Origin: Erythrobacter sp.
GTDB lineage: Bacteria; Pseudomonadota; Alphaproteobacteria; Sphingomonadales; Sphingomonadaceae
Length of the DNA stretch: 64,000 bases
Assembly: GCF_024305245.1 (NCBI RefSeq)
Contig: NZ_JAMWYX010000004.1
Coordinates: forward strand, 124,001-188,000
Reading direction: 5' to 3'
A program made the translations under genes and the position numbers. The notes beneath the pieces are model-generated. The model did no database searches. It worked only from the letters and a program-made list of their open reading frames with translations, and had not been told where the DNA came from. Within the stretch, counting starts at the first letter, position 1; every line of letters starts with the position of its first letter. Shown here one piece after another: positions 9,370-20,005 of the stretch.

Positions 9370-12300
9370 TCACCCCGCCGCCAGCAGACTGGCGTTGCCG
9401 CCCGCTGCCGTGGTGTCGATCGTCATCACCCGTTCGGTGGCAAAGCGCAGCAGATAGTGCGGCCCACCCGCTTTCGGGCCGGTGCCCGACAGGCCCTCGC
9501 CGCCGAACGGCTGGCTTTCCACCACCGCACCGATCTGGTTACGGTTGACGTAGAAATTGCCGACCCGCGCGCGCGCCTTCACGAACCGCCGCGTTTCCGC
9601 GATGCGGCTGTGCAGGCCGAGCGTTAGGCCGAAGCCGGTGGCGTTGATATCCTCGACCACCTGCCCCAATTCGCTCGCCCGGAAGCGCGCGACGTGCAGC
9701 ACCGGGCCGAAATGTTCGCGTTGCAGATCGCGGATCGAGCCGAGCTCGACGATGGTCGGCGCGACGAAGCAGCCCTTTGCCACCCCCGGTGGCAGCGGCA
9801 GGCGCGTGACCTTGCGCTCGCTTGTCAGGCAGCGCGCTACGTGGCGTTCCAGCCGCGCCTGCGCATCGGGATCGATCACCGGGCCGACGTCGGTGGCGAG
9901 ATGCGCCGGATCGCCGATATGCAGCGCCTCGAACCCGCCGCGGATCATTTCGAGCATCTGATCGGCAATGTCATCCTGCAGATACAGCACCCGCAGCGCC
10001 GAACAGCGTTGCCCGGCGCTTTGGAAAGCGCTTCCCACCACATCGCGCACCACCTGTTCGGGCAGGGCCGAACTGTCGACGATCATCGCGTTCTGCCCGC
10101 CGGTTTCGGCGATCAGCGTGGCGATCGGGCCATCTCTGCCCGCCAGCGTGCGGTTGATCGCCTGCGCGGTCTCGGTCGAACCGGTGAAGGCGACGCCTGC
10201 GAGCTTGGGGTGGGCGGTGATCAACTGGCCGACAGTGCCCGCGCCCGGAAGGAGCTGCAACGCTTCGGGCGGGATACCCGCCTCGTGGCACAATCTCACC
10301 GCCAGCGCAGCGATCAGCGGGGTCTGTTCGGCGGGCTTGGCGATCACGCTGTTGCCCGCCGCCAGCGCGGCGGCGGCCATGCCGGTGAAGATTGCCAGCG
10401 GGAAGTTCCACGGCGAAATCGTGGCGAACACGCCGCGGCCGTGCAGCGAGAGGCTGTTCTCTTCCCCCGTCGGCCCCGGAAGCATGATCGGTGCAGCGAA
10501 TTGCCGACGCGCCTCGACCGCGTAGAAGCGCAGGAAATCGACCGCTTCGCGCAACTCCAGCACCGCATCGAGCAGGGTCTTGCCCGCCTCGCGCTGGCAC
10601 AGGCTGAGGAATTCGTCGGTATGCGCTTCGAACAGGTCGGCGGCTTCTTCCAGCAGCAAGGCGCGCTTGTCGCCGCCCAGTGCATCCCAACCCGGCTGGA
10701 TCGCGGCGGCGCGGGTGAAGGCGGCATCGACTTCCTCGGCCGTGGCATCGCGGCGGGTGCCGACGACCACAGACAGATCATGCGGCATGGTGATCGGGGC
10801 GCTTTCGCCCGGATTTGCCGCCGGGAAAGTCGGCTCGGCCCGCCAGTGGACGTTTTCGAGCGATGTCAGCCGCGCTTGCAGCGGTTCTCGCACCAGCGGA
10901 TCGCTGAGGTCGATGCCTGCGCTGTTGCGGCGGTTTGCAAAGATATCGCCAGGCAGCGGGATCGCCGGATTGCGGCGCGGAGCCAGCGCGGCGAGTTCGG
11001 CCACCGGATCGCCGACCAGCTCCTCGGGCGCGGTATCGGCATCGCCCATGCGGTTGACGAAGCTGGTGTTCGCGCCGTTTTCCAGCAGGCGGCGCACCAG
11101 ATAGGCGAGCAGTTCCTTGTGCCCGCCGACCGGAGCATAGATACGCACCGGGGTTCGCCGGTTGCCTTCGAGCGCGTGGAGCGCGTCATACACTTCCTCG
11201 CCCATCCCGTGCAGGCGCTGGAATTCGAATGATCGCCCTTCGCTGAGTTCTTTGATCGATGCGATGGTGTAGGCGTTGTGCGTGGCGAAGGCCGGGTGGA
11301 TCACATCGGCGTGTTCGAACAGGCGCGCGGCGCAGGCGAGGTAGGACACATCGGTTGCCACCTTGCGGGTGAACACCGGGTAATCATCATATCCGCCGAC
11401 CTGCGAAAGCTTGATCTCGCTGTCCCAATATGCGCCCTTGACCAGCCGCACGAACAGCTTGCGCCCGTGTCGCCGGGCCAGCTTGCCCGCCCAATCGCAC
11501 AGCGGCACGCCGCGCTTCTGATAGGCCTGCACCGCAAGCCCGAACCCTTCCCAGCGGCTGCCGTCGGGACGGCGGAACAGTTCATCATCCGCCACCAGTT
11601 CCTCGATGATGTCGAGGCTGAGTTCCAGCCGCTCGGCTTCTTCGGCGTCGATGGTGAAGTGGATGTCGGCATCGCGCGCCCTGATCGCCAGCGCCTTGAC
11701 CACCGGCACCATCGCCGCGCGCGCCTGATCGGCGTGGAAGAAGGTGTATTTGGGATGCAACGCCGACAGCTTGACCGAAATGCCCGGTGATCCGCCCACG
11801 CCTGCGCCAGCCTCGCGCGCCAGCCGGGTCAGCGCGGCTTCGTAGGCCAGCCGGTACTTTTCGGCATCGTGATAGGTCATTGCGGCCTCGCCCAGCATGT
11901 CGAAGCTGTGGGTGATGCCCTTCGCACGTTCGGGGGCCGCGCGCTTCAGCGCTTCCTCGATCGTGCGGCCGAACACGAATTGCCCGCCCAAAATCCGCAT
12001 TGCCTGCATCGTCGCGGTGCGGATCACCGGCTCGCCCAGCCGGTTCATGGTGCGCTTCAGCACTTTGCCCATCCCGCGCTGGTGCGCCTCGGGCTGTTCC
12101 AGCACTTCGCCGGTCAGCATCAGCGAAAAGGTCGCCGCATTGACGAAGGTGGACGAGCTTTCGCCCAGATGCTCGCCCCAGTCGATGGTGCCGATCTTGT
12201 CGCGGATCAGCGCGTCGGCGGTGGCGGCATCGGGCACACGCAGCAGCGCTTCGGCAAGGCACATCAGCGCGATGCCTTCATCCGTGTCGAGCCCGTATTG

Positions 12301-12513
12301 CTGCAGGAAGGCATCGACCCCGCTGGCCTTTTCCTCGCGCGCGCCTTCGATCAGGCGGATTGCCAGAGCGGCGGCATCGGCATGGACCCGCACAGCCGGA
12401 GCCGCCTGTTCCAGCCGCTCGGCGATGCAGGCTTCCTCCTCGGCGCGATAGGCGCGGCGCAGCGCGGTGCGATCCACGGGGGCAAAGGAAAAAGCAGCTG
12501 CTGCGTCGGCCAT
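9370..12513 (-). CDS. putA: bifunctional proline dehydrogenase / L-glutamate gamma-semialdehyde dehydrogenase
   Basis: PRODH region (KGAYWDSEIKLSQVGGYDDYPVFTRK) followed by ALDH region (ETGGQNAMIVDSSALPEQVVRDVVGSAFQSAGQRCSA); start MADAAAAFSFAP. Confidence 0.95.
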   Translation of the reverse strand: MADAAAAFSFAPVDRTALRRAYRAEEEACIAERLEQAAPAVRVHADAAALAIRLIEGAREEKASGVDAFLQQYGLDTDEGIALMCLAEALLRVPDAATADALIRDKIGTIDWGEHLGESSSTFVNAATFSLMLTGEVLEQPEAHQRGMGKVLKRTMNRLGEPVIRTATMQAMRILGGQFVFGRTIEEALKRAAPERAKGITHSFDMLGEAAMTYHDAEKYRLAYEAALTRLAREAGAGVGGSPGISVKLSALHPKYTFFHADQARAAMVPVVKALAIRARDADIHFTIDAEEAERLELSLDIIEELVADDELFRRPDGSRWEGFGLAVQAYQKRGVPLCDWAGKLARRHGRKLFVRLVKGAYWDSEIKLSQVGGYDDYPVFTRKVATDVSYLACAARLFEHADVIHPAFATHNAYTIASIKELSEGRSFEFQRLHGMGEEVYDALHALEGNRRTPVRIYAPVGGHKELLAYLVRRLLENGANTSFVNRMGDADTAPEELVGDPVAELAALAPRRNPAIPLPGDIFANRRNSAGIDLSDPLVREPLQARLTSLENVHWRAEPTFPAANPGESAPITMPHDLSVVVGTRRDATAEEVDAAFTRAAAIQPGWDALGGDKRALLLEEAADLFEAHTDEFLSLCQREAGKTLLDAVLELREAVDFLRFYAVEARRQFAAPIMLPGPTGEENSLSLHGRGVFATISPWNFPLAIFTGMAAAALAAGNSVIAKPAEQTPLIAALAVRLCHEAGIPPEALQLLPGAGTVGQLITAHPKLAGVAFTGSTETAQAINRTLAGRDGPIATLIAETGGQNAMIVDSSALPEQVVRDVVGSAFQSAGQRCSALRVLYLQDDIADQMLEMIRGGFEALHIGDPAHLATDVGPVIDPDAQARLERHVARCLTSERKVTRLPLPPGVAKGCFVAPTIVELGSIRDLQREHFGPVLHVARFRASELGQVVEDINATGFGLTLGLHSRIAETRRFVKARARVGNFYVNRNQIGAVVESQPFGGEGLSGTGPKAGGPHYLLRFATERVMTIDTTAAGGNASLLAAG

Positions 12514-12691
12514 ATATGTGTTCACCTCATACGAATCGGGGCAATTCGCCGCGCCTTGAACCCCCAGCGGCTGCGCTTCAAGTTCAGTGTTTGCAACATT
12601 GCTCCGGTGCGGCCGCCCAGTGCAGGCGGCGTGCTTGAACGCAGGCGACCGGCTGTTAAGGTCGCAACCGAGCAAAAGGGGATCACCAGCC

Positions 12692-12979
12692 ATGCGGATG
12701 TTCTGCTTCCACTGCCGGGATGGCGAAGACGGCGGCCGCCTGCGCGGGATCCACCGCCCGGCGCATCTCGACTTCATTCACGCCAATGCCGACCATTTCG
12801 TGATCGTCGGCCCGCTGAAGCGCGGTGACGGGCTGATCATCGGATCGCTGCTGATCGTGAAAGCGGAGGATGAGGAGGCCGCGCGCGCCATCCTCGCCGG
12901 CGATCCCTATCTCACCGGCGGCGTGTGGCAATCGATCCGGGTCGACGAGTTCACCCCGCTGCTGGGCGACTGGGCCTAG
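12692..12979 (+). CDS. YciI family protein
   Basis: MRMFCFHCRDGEDGGRLRGIHRPAHLDFI...DPYLTGGVWQSIRVDEFTPLLG. Confidence 0.8.
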   Translation: MRMFCFHCRDGEDGGRLRGIHRPAHLDFIHANADHFVIVGPLKRGDGLIIGSLLIVKAEDEEAARAILAGDPYLTGGVWQSIRVDEFTPLLGDWA

Positions 12980-13104
12980 GCCGGGACTAATGGCCGCTTT
13001 CGGGAAGTGGTTGGGACGAGGTTGATGACCGGGATTGGGTGGAAACCTGCCATGGATTCCGAATGATTGCCACACCCGTTCGTGCCTGTCAGACAGGCAC
13101 CGCG

Positions 13105-13428
13105 ATGACCTATTTGATCTACATCGGTGCGGCACTGGCCGAGATCGCGGGTTGCTTCGCATTTTGGGCTTGGCTGCGCCTTGATCGCACACCGATCTGG
13201 CTAATCCCTGGCGTTCTGTCGCTGTGCCTTTTTGCCTTCCTGCTCACGCTCGTCGAGGCTGAGCATGCTGGTCGCACCTATGCGGCTTACGGTGGAATCT
13301 ATATTCTTTCAGCGCTGGGTTGGCTTTGGATGGCTGAGGGGATCAAACCTGATCGTTGGGACATTATCGGAGTGGCCATCTGCTTATTAGGGGCGTCGAT
13401 CATTCTGTGGGGACCGCGCCCAGCTTGA
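13105..13428 (+). CDS. YnfA/UPF0060 family membrane protein
   Basis: [26 protein letters not shown]...[41 protein letters not shown]. Confidence 0.9.
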   Translation: MTYLIYIGAALAEIAGCFAFWAWLRLDRTPIWLIPGVLSLCLFAFLLTLVEAEHAGRTYAAYGGIYILSALGWLWMAEGIKPDRWDIIGVAICLLGASIILWGPRPA

Positions 13429-13450
13429 ATGAGGGAAGACCGATCGTCGC

Positions 13451-14110
13451 TCACAGTTTGAACTGATCACCCTTCTCATGCTCTGTGCCATCCTCATCAT
13501 GGACGTCCATGTGGGCGTCCCGCAGGATATCGATACCGCCATATAGCGCTATTCCGGCGACAGCGATACCGACCACAAGATCGGGCCAGTTTGCGCCGGA
13601 CACCATCACGATGATGGCGGCAATGATGATGCCGCCGTTGGAAATAAAATCGTTGAAGCTGAAGGTCGTCGCCGCGCGAAGATTGACGTCCTTCTCGCTC
13701 ATCTTGTTGAGCAGCCTCAAGCAGATCAGATTCACGACAGCCGCCACCGCTGCCATCGCCATCATCATGATGCCAACTGGCTCTGATCCTTCAACAAACC
13801 GCCGGATGGCATCGGCGATGACGCCGCCTGCAAAAACGAGCAGCATGATACCGGAAAAGCGTGCCGCGCCGCGCTTCCAGGTTCGCGAACGCGACAGGGC
13901 CAGCAGGCTCAGCGCATAGACCACCGCGTCCGATGAATTATCCAGTCCGTTAGCGAGCAGAGCGTTGGAATCGCCCGCGATGCCGGTGATGAAGAAGCCG
14001 ACAGCGATGGCGACGTTAAGCCACAGGACGATCCACAAGGTGCGCCGCTTTTCGGCTGTGTCGAGGTGAAGGTCGCCTTCGCCGCTCATCTCATTATCTC
14101 CTTTGCCCAC
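13451..14110 (-). CDS. cation diffusion facilitator family transporter
   Basis: Six-TM pattern; NALLANGLDNSSDAVVYALSLLALSRSRTWKRGAARFSG; C-terminal HMDVHDEDGTEHEKGD. Confidence 0.85.
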   Translation of the reverse strand: MGKGDNEMSGEGDLHLDTAEKRRTLWIVLWLNVAIAVGFFITGIAGDSNALLANGLDNSSDAVVYALSLLALSRSRTWKRGAARFSGIMLLVFAGGVIADAIRRFVEGSEPVGIMMMAMAAVAAVVNLICLRLLNKMSEKDVNLRAATTFSFNDFISNGGIIIAAIIVMVSGANWPDLVVGIAVAGIALYGGIDILRDAHMDVHDEDGTEHEKGDQFKL

Positions 14111-14199
14111 CGACTATTCTGCTCAGACCAGACGGGATGGCCGCCAGCGCGATGGTCAAGTGCAGAAGCTTTCCACATCGCGTTGGCTCCCGACTTCAC

Positions 14200-17100
14200 C
14201 TAGTTAAGGCCGCCAAACTCCCCCTGTTCGTCCTGCGTAGCGTGACGGCGCAAGCCGTCGCGCCACTTCTGCCTCCAGCTGCGCCTGTCGTCGGAATCGC
14301 CCAGCACAAGTCTGGCGATCGCCGGCAGAACGAAAAGCGTGAGAATCGTCGCGGTGATCAGGCCGCCGATGACCACAGTCGCGAGCGGCCGTTGCACTTC
14401 TGCGCCCGTCCCGGTCGCGATCGCCATCGGCACGAAGCCAAGCGATGCAACCAGCGCAGTCATCAGCACCGGACGGATACGAGCCAGCGCACCGTCAATG
14501 ATTGCTTCCTCCAGTGCCATGCCCTTGTCGAGGCGCTGTCGGATGGCCGTCATCATCACCAATCCGTTGAGCACCGCCACGCCAGAAAGAGCGATAAAGC
14601 CCACCGCCGCCGAGACCGAGAAGGGCAACCCCCGCAAGGCCAGAGCAAAGACGCCGCCTGCCAAAGCCATGGGGATGGCGCTGAACACCGCCAGAGCCGG
14701 AACCCATCCGCCGAGCGCCATGAACAGGAGCAGCAGCACCAAAGCGAAGCAGACCGGCACGACGATAGCGAGCCGCGCCTGCGCCGCTTGCAGGTTCTGA
14801 TACTGACCGCCCCATTCGATGAACGAGGCGGGGGGCATCTCGACCTGCGTCGCGACGCCCTCCTGCGCTTCCTCGACGAAGGAGCCCAGATCACGTTCGC
14901 GGACATTGGCCGATACAATCACGAGCCGCCGCCCTTGTTCACGGCGCACTTCTGCCAGACCATCGACCACCCGGAAATCGGCGAGCGTCCGCAGAGGTAT
15001 GGACACACCGTTTTCAAGCACGATCGGAAGCGCACCAAGCTGGTCAAAGTCGTCGCGCGTGGCAGCATCGAGGCGCACAACGACATCGAACCGCCGGTCG
15101 CCTTCGAACACCATGCCCGCGGGCCGACCGCCCAAAGCGATGGCCACCGATTGGGCCACCTCCTCTATGGTGAGCCCGTAGCGGGCGATGGTCGGCCGAT
15201 CGAAAGCAATGTCGAGCGTGGGGAAGCCCGTGACCTGCTGCACCTTTACGTCTGCGGCGCCTTCCACTTCGCGCAGAACACCGGCAACTTTGCCTGCCGC
15301 TTCGGTGAGCGCGGTAAGGTCATCGCCGTAAAGCTTGACCCCCACATCACCACGGACGCCGGCGATCAGTTCGTTGAACCGCAATTCGATCGGCTGGCTG
15401 AACTCGTAAAGGTTACCGACAAGACCGCTGAGAGCCTCCTCAATTTCCGAGATCAAGGCGTCCTTGGACAAGCTGGGGTCGGGCCATTCCTCTCGCGGCT
15501 TGAGAATGACATAGGAATCCGAGATGTTGGGCGGCATCGGATCGCTGGCAACCTCAGCTGTGCCTGTTCTTGAGAACACCAGCTCCACCTGCGGAAACTC
15601 TTCAATGCGGTCCTCGACCTGTCGCTGCATGGCGAGCGAACGTTCAAGCGAGGTGGAGGGAATGCGCAGGGATTGCACCGCCAGGTCGCGCTCGTCGAGC
15701 TGCGGGGTGAACTCGCTGCCGAGGAAGCTGAACACCACAGTCGCAAGCGCAAAGGCTCCTGCTCCGGCCCCAATCACTGGCCAAGGCCGGGCAATCGCCT
15801 TGCGCAAGGCCGGACCATACCGCTCCTTTGCCCAGACAATCGGCTTCACTTCCTTCTCGGTCAGCTTCTTGTTGAGCAGCACCGCAATCATCGCCGGGAC
15901 AAAGGTCAGCGACAGCACGAAGGCCGATGCCAGCGCCAGCATCATAGTGATCGCCATCGGCGAGAACGTCTTGCCCTCGACCCCTGTGAAGGTGAGCAGC
16001 GGGGCAAAAACAAGGAAAATGATCGCCTGGCCGTAAACGGTCGGTTTGATCATTTCCTGTGCCGCAAGGCGGGTTTCGGTCAGGCGTTCCCCGAGGGTGA
16101 GCAAGCGCCCTTCATGATGCTGCCGTGCAGCCAAGCGCGCGACGCTGTTCTCGACGATGATGACCGCACCATCGACGATCAGCCCAAAGTCCAATGCGCC
16201 GAGGCTCATCAGATTGCCCGACACACCGAGCCGGTTCATCCCTACCGCTGCGAGCAGCATCGAGAACGGGATGACCAGCGCCGTGATAATTGCTGCCCGG
16301 ATATTGCCAAGCAGCAGAAACAGCACTGCGATAACCAGCAAGGCCCCTTCGAGCAGGTTTTTCTCCACGGTCGCGATCGTGGCATCGACCAGCGATGAGC
16401 GGTTGTAGACGATCTTCGCCATTACGCCTTCAGGTAGCGACGCACGAACCTCTCCAAGCCGTGTAGCTGCGTTCGCAGCCACGGTTCGGCTGTTCTCGCC
16501 TGCGCGCATCAGAACCGTGCCGACCACGGCTTCTTCGCCATTGAGCGATGCCGCCCCGGTGCGCAGATCGCCGCCGATGGCGACATCGGCCACATCGCCG
16601 ATGCGGATGGGAACGCCCTCGCGGGTCGCCACCACAGACTCCTTGATCGCCTCGACACCGTCAAGCCGGGCATCGACGCGCACCAGCAATGCCTCGCCCG
16701 CTCGGTCAACGAAGTTGGCTCCGGCCGCAAGATTGGCTGCTTCCAGCGCTTCAATCAGCGAATCGAACGAAAGACCATAACCTGTAAGCCGCGCCGGATC
16801 AGGCTGCACCAGATACTGCTTTTCGAAGCCACCTATCGAATCGACCCCGGCAACGCCATCGATGGACCGCATGAGCGGAGCCACGACCCAGTCCTGCACG
16901 GTGCGCAGATAGGCGGCCTTGGCAACCTCGCTGTCGAGCCGGTCGCCGCGCTCGGTAATGAAGCTGCCGTCGGACTGCCAGCCCGTTCGCTCGCCTGTTG
17001 CCGCACCCTTGCCGCCGGGATGCTCATATTCGATCGTATACATCAGCACTTCGCCAAGGCCGGTCGAAATCGGCCCCATGGTAGGTTCCGCGCCTTCGGG

Positions 17101-17535
17101 CAGCGATGCGCCGATCGGTGCGAGCCGCTCGTTCACTTGGCTGCGAGCGAAGTAGATGTCGGTCCCTTCCTCGAAGATCGCTGTCACCTGGCTGAAGCCG
17201 TTGCGCGAAATCGAGCGGGTCATTTCGAGCCCCTCGATCCCGGCGAGGCCGGTCTCGATGGGGAACGTTACCTGCGTTTCGACTTGAGAAGGTGAAAGTG
17301 CAGGCGCGCTTGTGTTGATCTGGACCTGCGTGTTGGTGATGTCAGGAACCGCATCGATCGGCAGGCGGACCAGATTGAACGCGCCATAGACTGCCGCAAG
17401 GATAGTCAGAGCGATGATCCCCCAGCGAAACCGCACCGCAATGGCGAGAACCATGCCGATGACGCCGTGGCCATCATCACTGCCGTGGGTCGGACTATCC
17501 TCGTGCGAGGGAGCTGCGGTGTGATCAATGCCCAT
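14200..17535 (-). CDS. czcA: CusA/CzcA family heavy-metal efflux RND transporter
   Basis: 1111 aa; PDITNTQVQINTSAPALSPSQVETQVTFPIETGLAGI; DFGLIVDGAVIIVEN; RND helices. Confidence 0.95.
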   Translation of the reverse strand: MGIDHTAAPSHEDSPTHGSDDGHGVIGMVLAIAVRFRWGIIALTILAAVYGAFNLVRLPIDAVPDITNTQVQINTSAPALSPSQVETQVTFPIETGLAGIEGLEMTRSISRNGFSQVTAIFEEGTDIYFARSQVNERLAPIGASLPEGAEPTMGPISTGLGEVLMYTIEYEHPGGKGAATGERTGWQSDGSFITERGDRLDSEVAKAAYLRTVQDWVVAPLMRSIDGVAGVDSIGGFEKQYLVQPDPARLTGYGLSFDSLIEALEAANLAAGANFVDRAGEALLVRVDARLDGVEAIKESVVATREGVPIRIGDVADVAIGGDLRTGAASLNGEEAVVGTVLMRAGENSRTVAANAATRLGEVRASLPEGVMAKIVYNRSSLVDATIATVEKNLLEGALLVIAVLFLLLGNIRAAIITALVIPFSMLLAAVGMNRLGVSGNLMSLGALDFGLIVDGAVIIVENSVARLAARQHHEGRLLTLGERLTETRLAAQEMIKPTVYGQAIIFLVFAPLLTFTGVEGKTFSPMAITMMLALASAFVLSLTFVPAMIAVLLNKKLTEKEVKPIVWAKERYGPALRKAIARPWPVIGAGAGAFALATVVFSFLGSEFTPQLDERDLAVQSLRIPSTSLERSLAMQRQVEDRIEEFPQVELVFSRTGTAEVASDPMPPNISDSYVILKPREEWPDPSLSKDALISEIEEALSGLVGNLYEFSQPIELRFNELIAGVRGDVGVKLYGDDLTALTEAAGKVAGVLREVEGAADVKVQQVTGFPTLDIAFDRPTIARYGLTIEEVAQSVAIALGGRPAGMVFEGDRRFDVVVRLDAATRDDFDQLGALPIVLENGVSIPLRTLADFRVVDGLAEVRREQGRRLVIVSANVRERDLGSFVEEAQEGVATQVEMPPASFIEWGGQYQNLQAAQARLAIVVPVCFALVLLLLFMALGGWVPALAVFSAIPMALAGGVFALALRGLPFSVSAAVGFIALSGVAVLNGLVMMTAIRQRLDKGMALEEAIIDGALARIRPVLMTALVASLGFVPMAIATGTGAEVQRPLATVVIGGLITATILTLFVLPAIARLVLGDSDDRRSWRQKWRDGLRRHATQDEQGEFGGLN

Positions 17536-18688
17536 CTTCGGCTTCCCCCTTTTCGAGTTCAGCTTTCAGCAGGAAGGCGTTTTCAGTCGCAACGGCTTGT
17601 CCGGCGCTCAGACCGGAAAGGATCGTCACCATTCCGCCCGAGCGGTTGCCTGTCTCCACCTCACGTGCCTGAAACCCGCGTCGGGTTCGAACAAACACGA
17701 CGTCTCTGCCGCCAACCACTTGGACGGCATCTTCAGGAACAGCGATGCTGCGCCGGTCCACTTCGCCCGAGGGACGGATGCGGGCCTGCAGGAAAGATCC
17801 GGGTTGGAGGCCAGAGACGCTTCCCGGAAGATTGAGAATGGCAGTTGCACTGCGGCTTTCAGGGTCGAGCGAAGGCGTGACCGAGCGCACGCGTGCACCG
17901 ATTTCCCGTCCATCGCCGACGAGCAGCGCAGCTTCATCGCCGGGCTTGATCCGGACAGCATCGCCAGATGGCAGGGCGACCTCGATCTGCAAACCATCGG
18001 GATTGATGACCTGAAACAGTTCCTCGCCCGCATCGACATATGAACCAAGCACGATGGGCGCAGTTGTCACACGGCCTGATATGGGGCTGGTAACGGCCAG
18101 TGAGCGGCCATCCCCGCTTACCCCAGCTGCCGAGACAGCGGCCTGTGCACGGGACAGTTCGGACCGGGCGACATCAAGGTCGGCCCTGGCAGCTTCAAGA
18201 TCCTGCCTGGCCGTGACGTTCCCCTCGAACAAGCGTCTCTCGCGGTCATAAGCGGAGGATAGCGCCGTCACCCGCGCGCGCGCCGCACTCAATTGCGAAG
18301 CGAGCGCAGCAGCATCGGCGCTTTCGATCCGGGCGACCGTCTCACCCTGGCTGACATAGTCACCCAAAGTCTTGCTGATGCTGCGCACCACACCGGTGGC
18401 GCGTGCATCGATCCGTGCAGTCGCAGCCGGGCTGGCCGCAACCGTCGCGGGAAAAACCAGTTCAACGGCGGCGCCGGACTGCACGGACTCAACCTTGATC
18501 TTGGCAGCGCGCAGTTGCTCATCACCGATCAGGACAAGCCCTTCCGGCAAGGCGGCTTCGGCCGCCTCACCGTCTTGCTGGACAACAGCCTCGTTTGCTG
18601 GCCAGAGAAAATACAGCAGCGCTGCGGCGGCGATCACAATTCCGGCGACTATCGCCAGCGTTCTGCGGTTCATGACAATATTCCTCAT
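17525..18688 (-). CDS. czcB: efflux RND transporter periplasmic adaptor subunit
   Basis: Single N-terminal TM, biotinyl-lipoyl/alpha-hairpin layout (RIDARATGVVRSISKTLGDYVSQGETVARIES); overlaps czcA and czcC. Confidence 0.92.
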   Translation of the reverse strand: MRNIVMNRRTLAIVAGIVIAAAALLYFLWPANEAVVQQDGEAAEAALPEGLVLIGDEQLRAAKIKVESVQSGAAVELVFPATVAASPAATARIDARATGVVRSISKTLGDYVSQGETVARIESADAAALASQLSAARARVTALSSAYDRERRLFEGNVTARQDLEAARADLDVARSELSRAQAAVSAAGVSGDGRSLAVTSPISGRVTTAPIVLGSYVDAGEELFQVINPDGLQIEVALPSGDAVRIKPGDEAALLVGDGREIGARVRSVTPSLDPESRSATAILNLPGSVSGLQPGSFLQARIRPSGEVDRRSIAVPEDAVQVVGGRDVVFVRTRRGFQAREVETGNRSGGMVTILSGLSAGQAVATENAFLLKAELEKGEAEDGH

Positions 18689-19977
18689 TGCGCGGCCAGC
18701 CTGATAAGTTCGGCGGCGGCCTGCCCCCGGTCCTGCTGCGCAGTGATCAGCGCTTCGCGGATCGCATCGCGGGCATCGGCGGCGGCCAGCACTTCGATCA
18801 GTGGGAAGCGGCCATTGCTGTAGCCGATGCGGACGAGCCTCAGAGCTTCTTCGGCCTGTGGCAGGGATGTTGCGGAAAGGGTTTCAACGCGCGCCTCAGC
18901 AGCAACATAGGCGGCGCGTGTGCGGGCAACGGCCTGTTCGTAATCCGCGAGCGCAACAGCTTCGCGGGCAGCTGCTGCGCGCAGATTGGCTTCGGCAGAA
19001 GCGATATTGCCCTGATTGCGATTGCTGATCGGAAGCGGAATCGAGACGCCGACAATAAAGGCATTGGCGTTGCTCTCCTCGAACCGCCGCACGCCGGCCG
19101 AGACGGTGGGATCTGGGATGCGCAAGCTGCGTTCCCGCGCTATTTCTGCGGAAGCGGCGGCTGTGTTTGCCCGCGCGAATTCCAGCTGCAATGGCGCACT
19201 GGTTGCCATTATCTGGTCCGGCGGTGCAATGGCAGGAAACTCGCTCGGCACCACAGGCGGCGCGGCCTGCTCGCTCCACAAAGCGGCAAGGCCGGTTCGC
19301 GCGGCAAGGCTTGCCGCTTGCGCAGCTTGCAACTCTGCCTGCGCTTCAGCAAGTGCGGCTTGCGCCCGCAAGGCTCGTAACGGCGGCTCGCGGCCGACCT
19401 CCACCAGCAGGTTCGCAATGCGCGCCAGTTCCTCATTGCGCGCGACGATATCGCGGGCAAGATCAAGGCGCGATGCCGCCGCAACGGCTGCGATATAGCG
19501 TTCGCGCACTAGAAACCCGAGCTCCGCCTGCGAGAGGTTAGCCCTCAGGGTTGCAAGGTCGGCTTGGGCCTCGGCCGCGTCGATCCGCGCACCCCGCTTT
19601 CCGCCAAGTTCAACCCGCTGGCCGACCGAAAGGGTATATTCGGCCGCGCGCAATCCCGAGAGCGCCCCGCTACCAGCAAAATCCTCGGCTTCAAACGAGA
19701 CCTCGGGGTTCGGCCGCAAGCGGGCCTGACCGATGAGCGCCTGTGCTGCCTCGGTGTCAGCGCGTGGCCCGATAAGGCGCGGATTACTGTCGGAAAACGC
19801 GGAGCCTGTTGCGACCCCGCTGCGGTCGAGCGCTTCATCGAGTGACACGATCTGCGGCTCCTGCGCAGCGGCAGGCTCCGATAACGTGGCGAAGGCAAGC
19901 CCTGCAATCAGGGCGCCCCGCCATAATATGGCTGACATTTTGGATGACTTCCTCTGCTGACGTTCAAAAAGCGACAC
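18685..19977 (-). CDS. czcC: TolC family outer membrane efflux protein
   Basis: TolC-type repeats; signal peptide; GYSNGRFPLIEVLAAADARDAIREALITAQQDRGQAAAELIRL. Confidence 0.92.
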   Translation of the reverse strand: MSLFERQQRKSSKMSAILWRGALIAGLAFATLSEPAAAQEPQIVSLDEALDRSGVATGSAFSDSNPRLIGPRADTEAAQALIGQARLRPNPEVSFEAEDFAGSGALSGLRAAEYTLSVGQRVELGGKRGARIDAAEAQADLATLRANLSQAELGFLVRERYIAAVAAASRLDLARDIVARNEELARIANLLVEVGREPPLRALRAQAALAEAQAELQAAQAASLAARTGLAALWSEQAAPPVVPSEFPAIAPPDQIMATSAPLQLEFARANTAAASAEIARERSLRIPDPTVSAGVRRFEESNANAFIVGVSIPLPISNRNQGNIASAEANLRAAAAREAVALADYEQAVARTRAAYVAAEARVETLSATSLPQAEEALRLVRIGYSNGRFPLIEVLAAADARDAIREALITAQQDRGQAAAELIRLAAQ

Positions 19978-20005
19978 CGGAAATCATTCCGGCGCGCGTG
20001 GAGCG

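Noticed and set aside
9694-11232. 512-aa plus-strand ORF antisense to putA
   Set aside because: Codon-bias artefact of high GC content opposite a well-supported gene.
14137-15573. 478-aa plus-strand ORF antisense to czcA
   Set aside because: His/Arg-rich shadow ORF with no recognisable domain.
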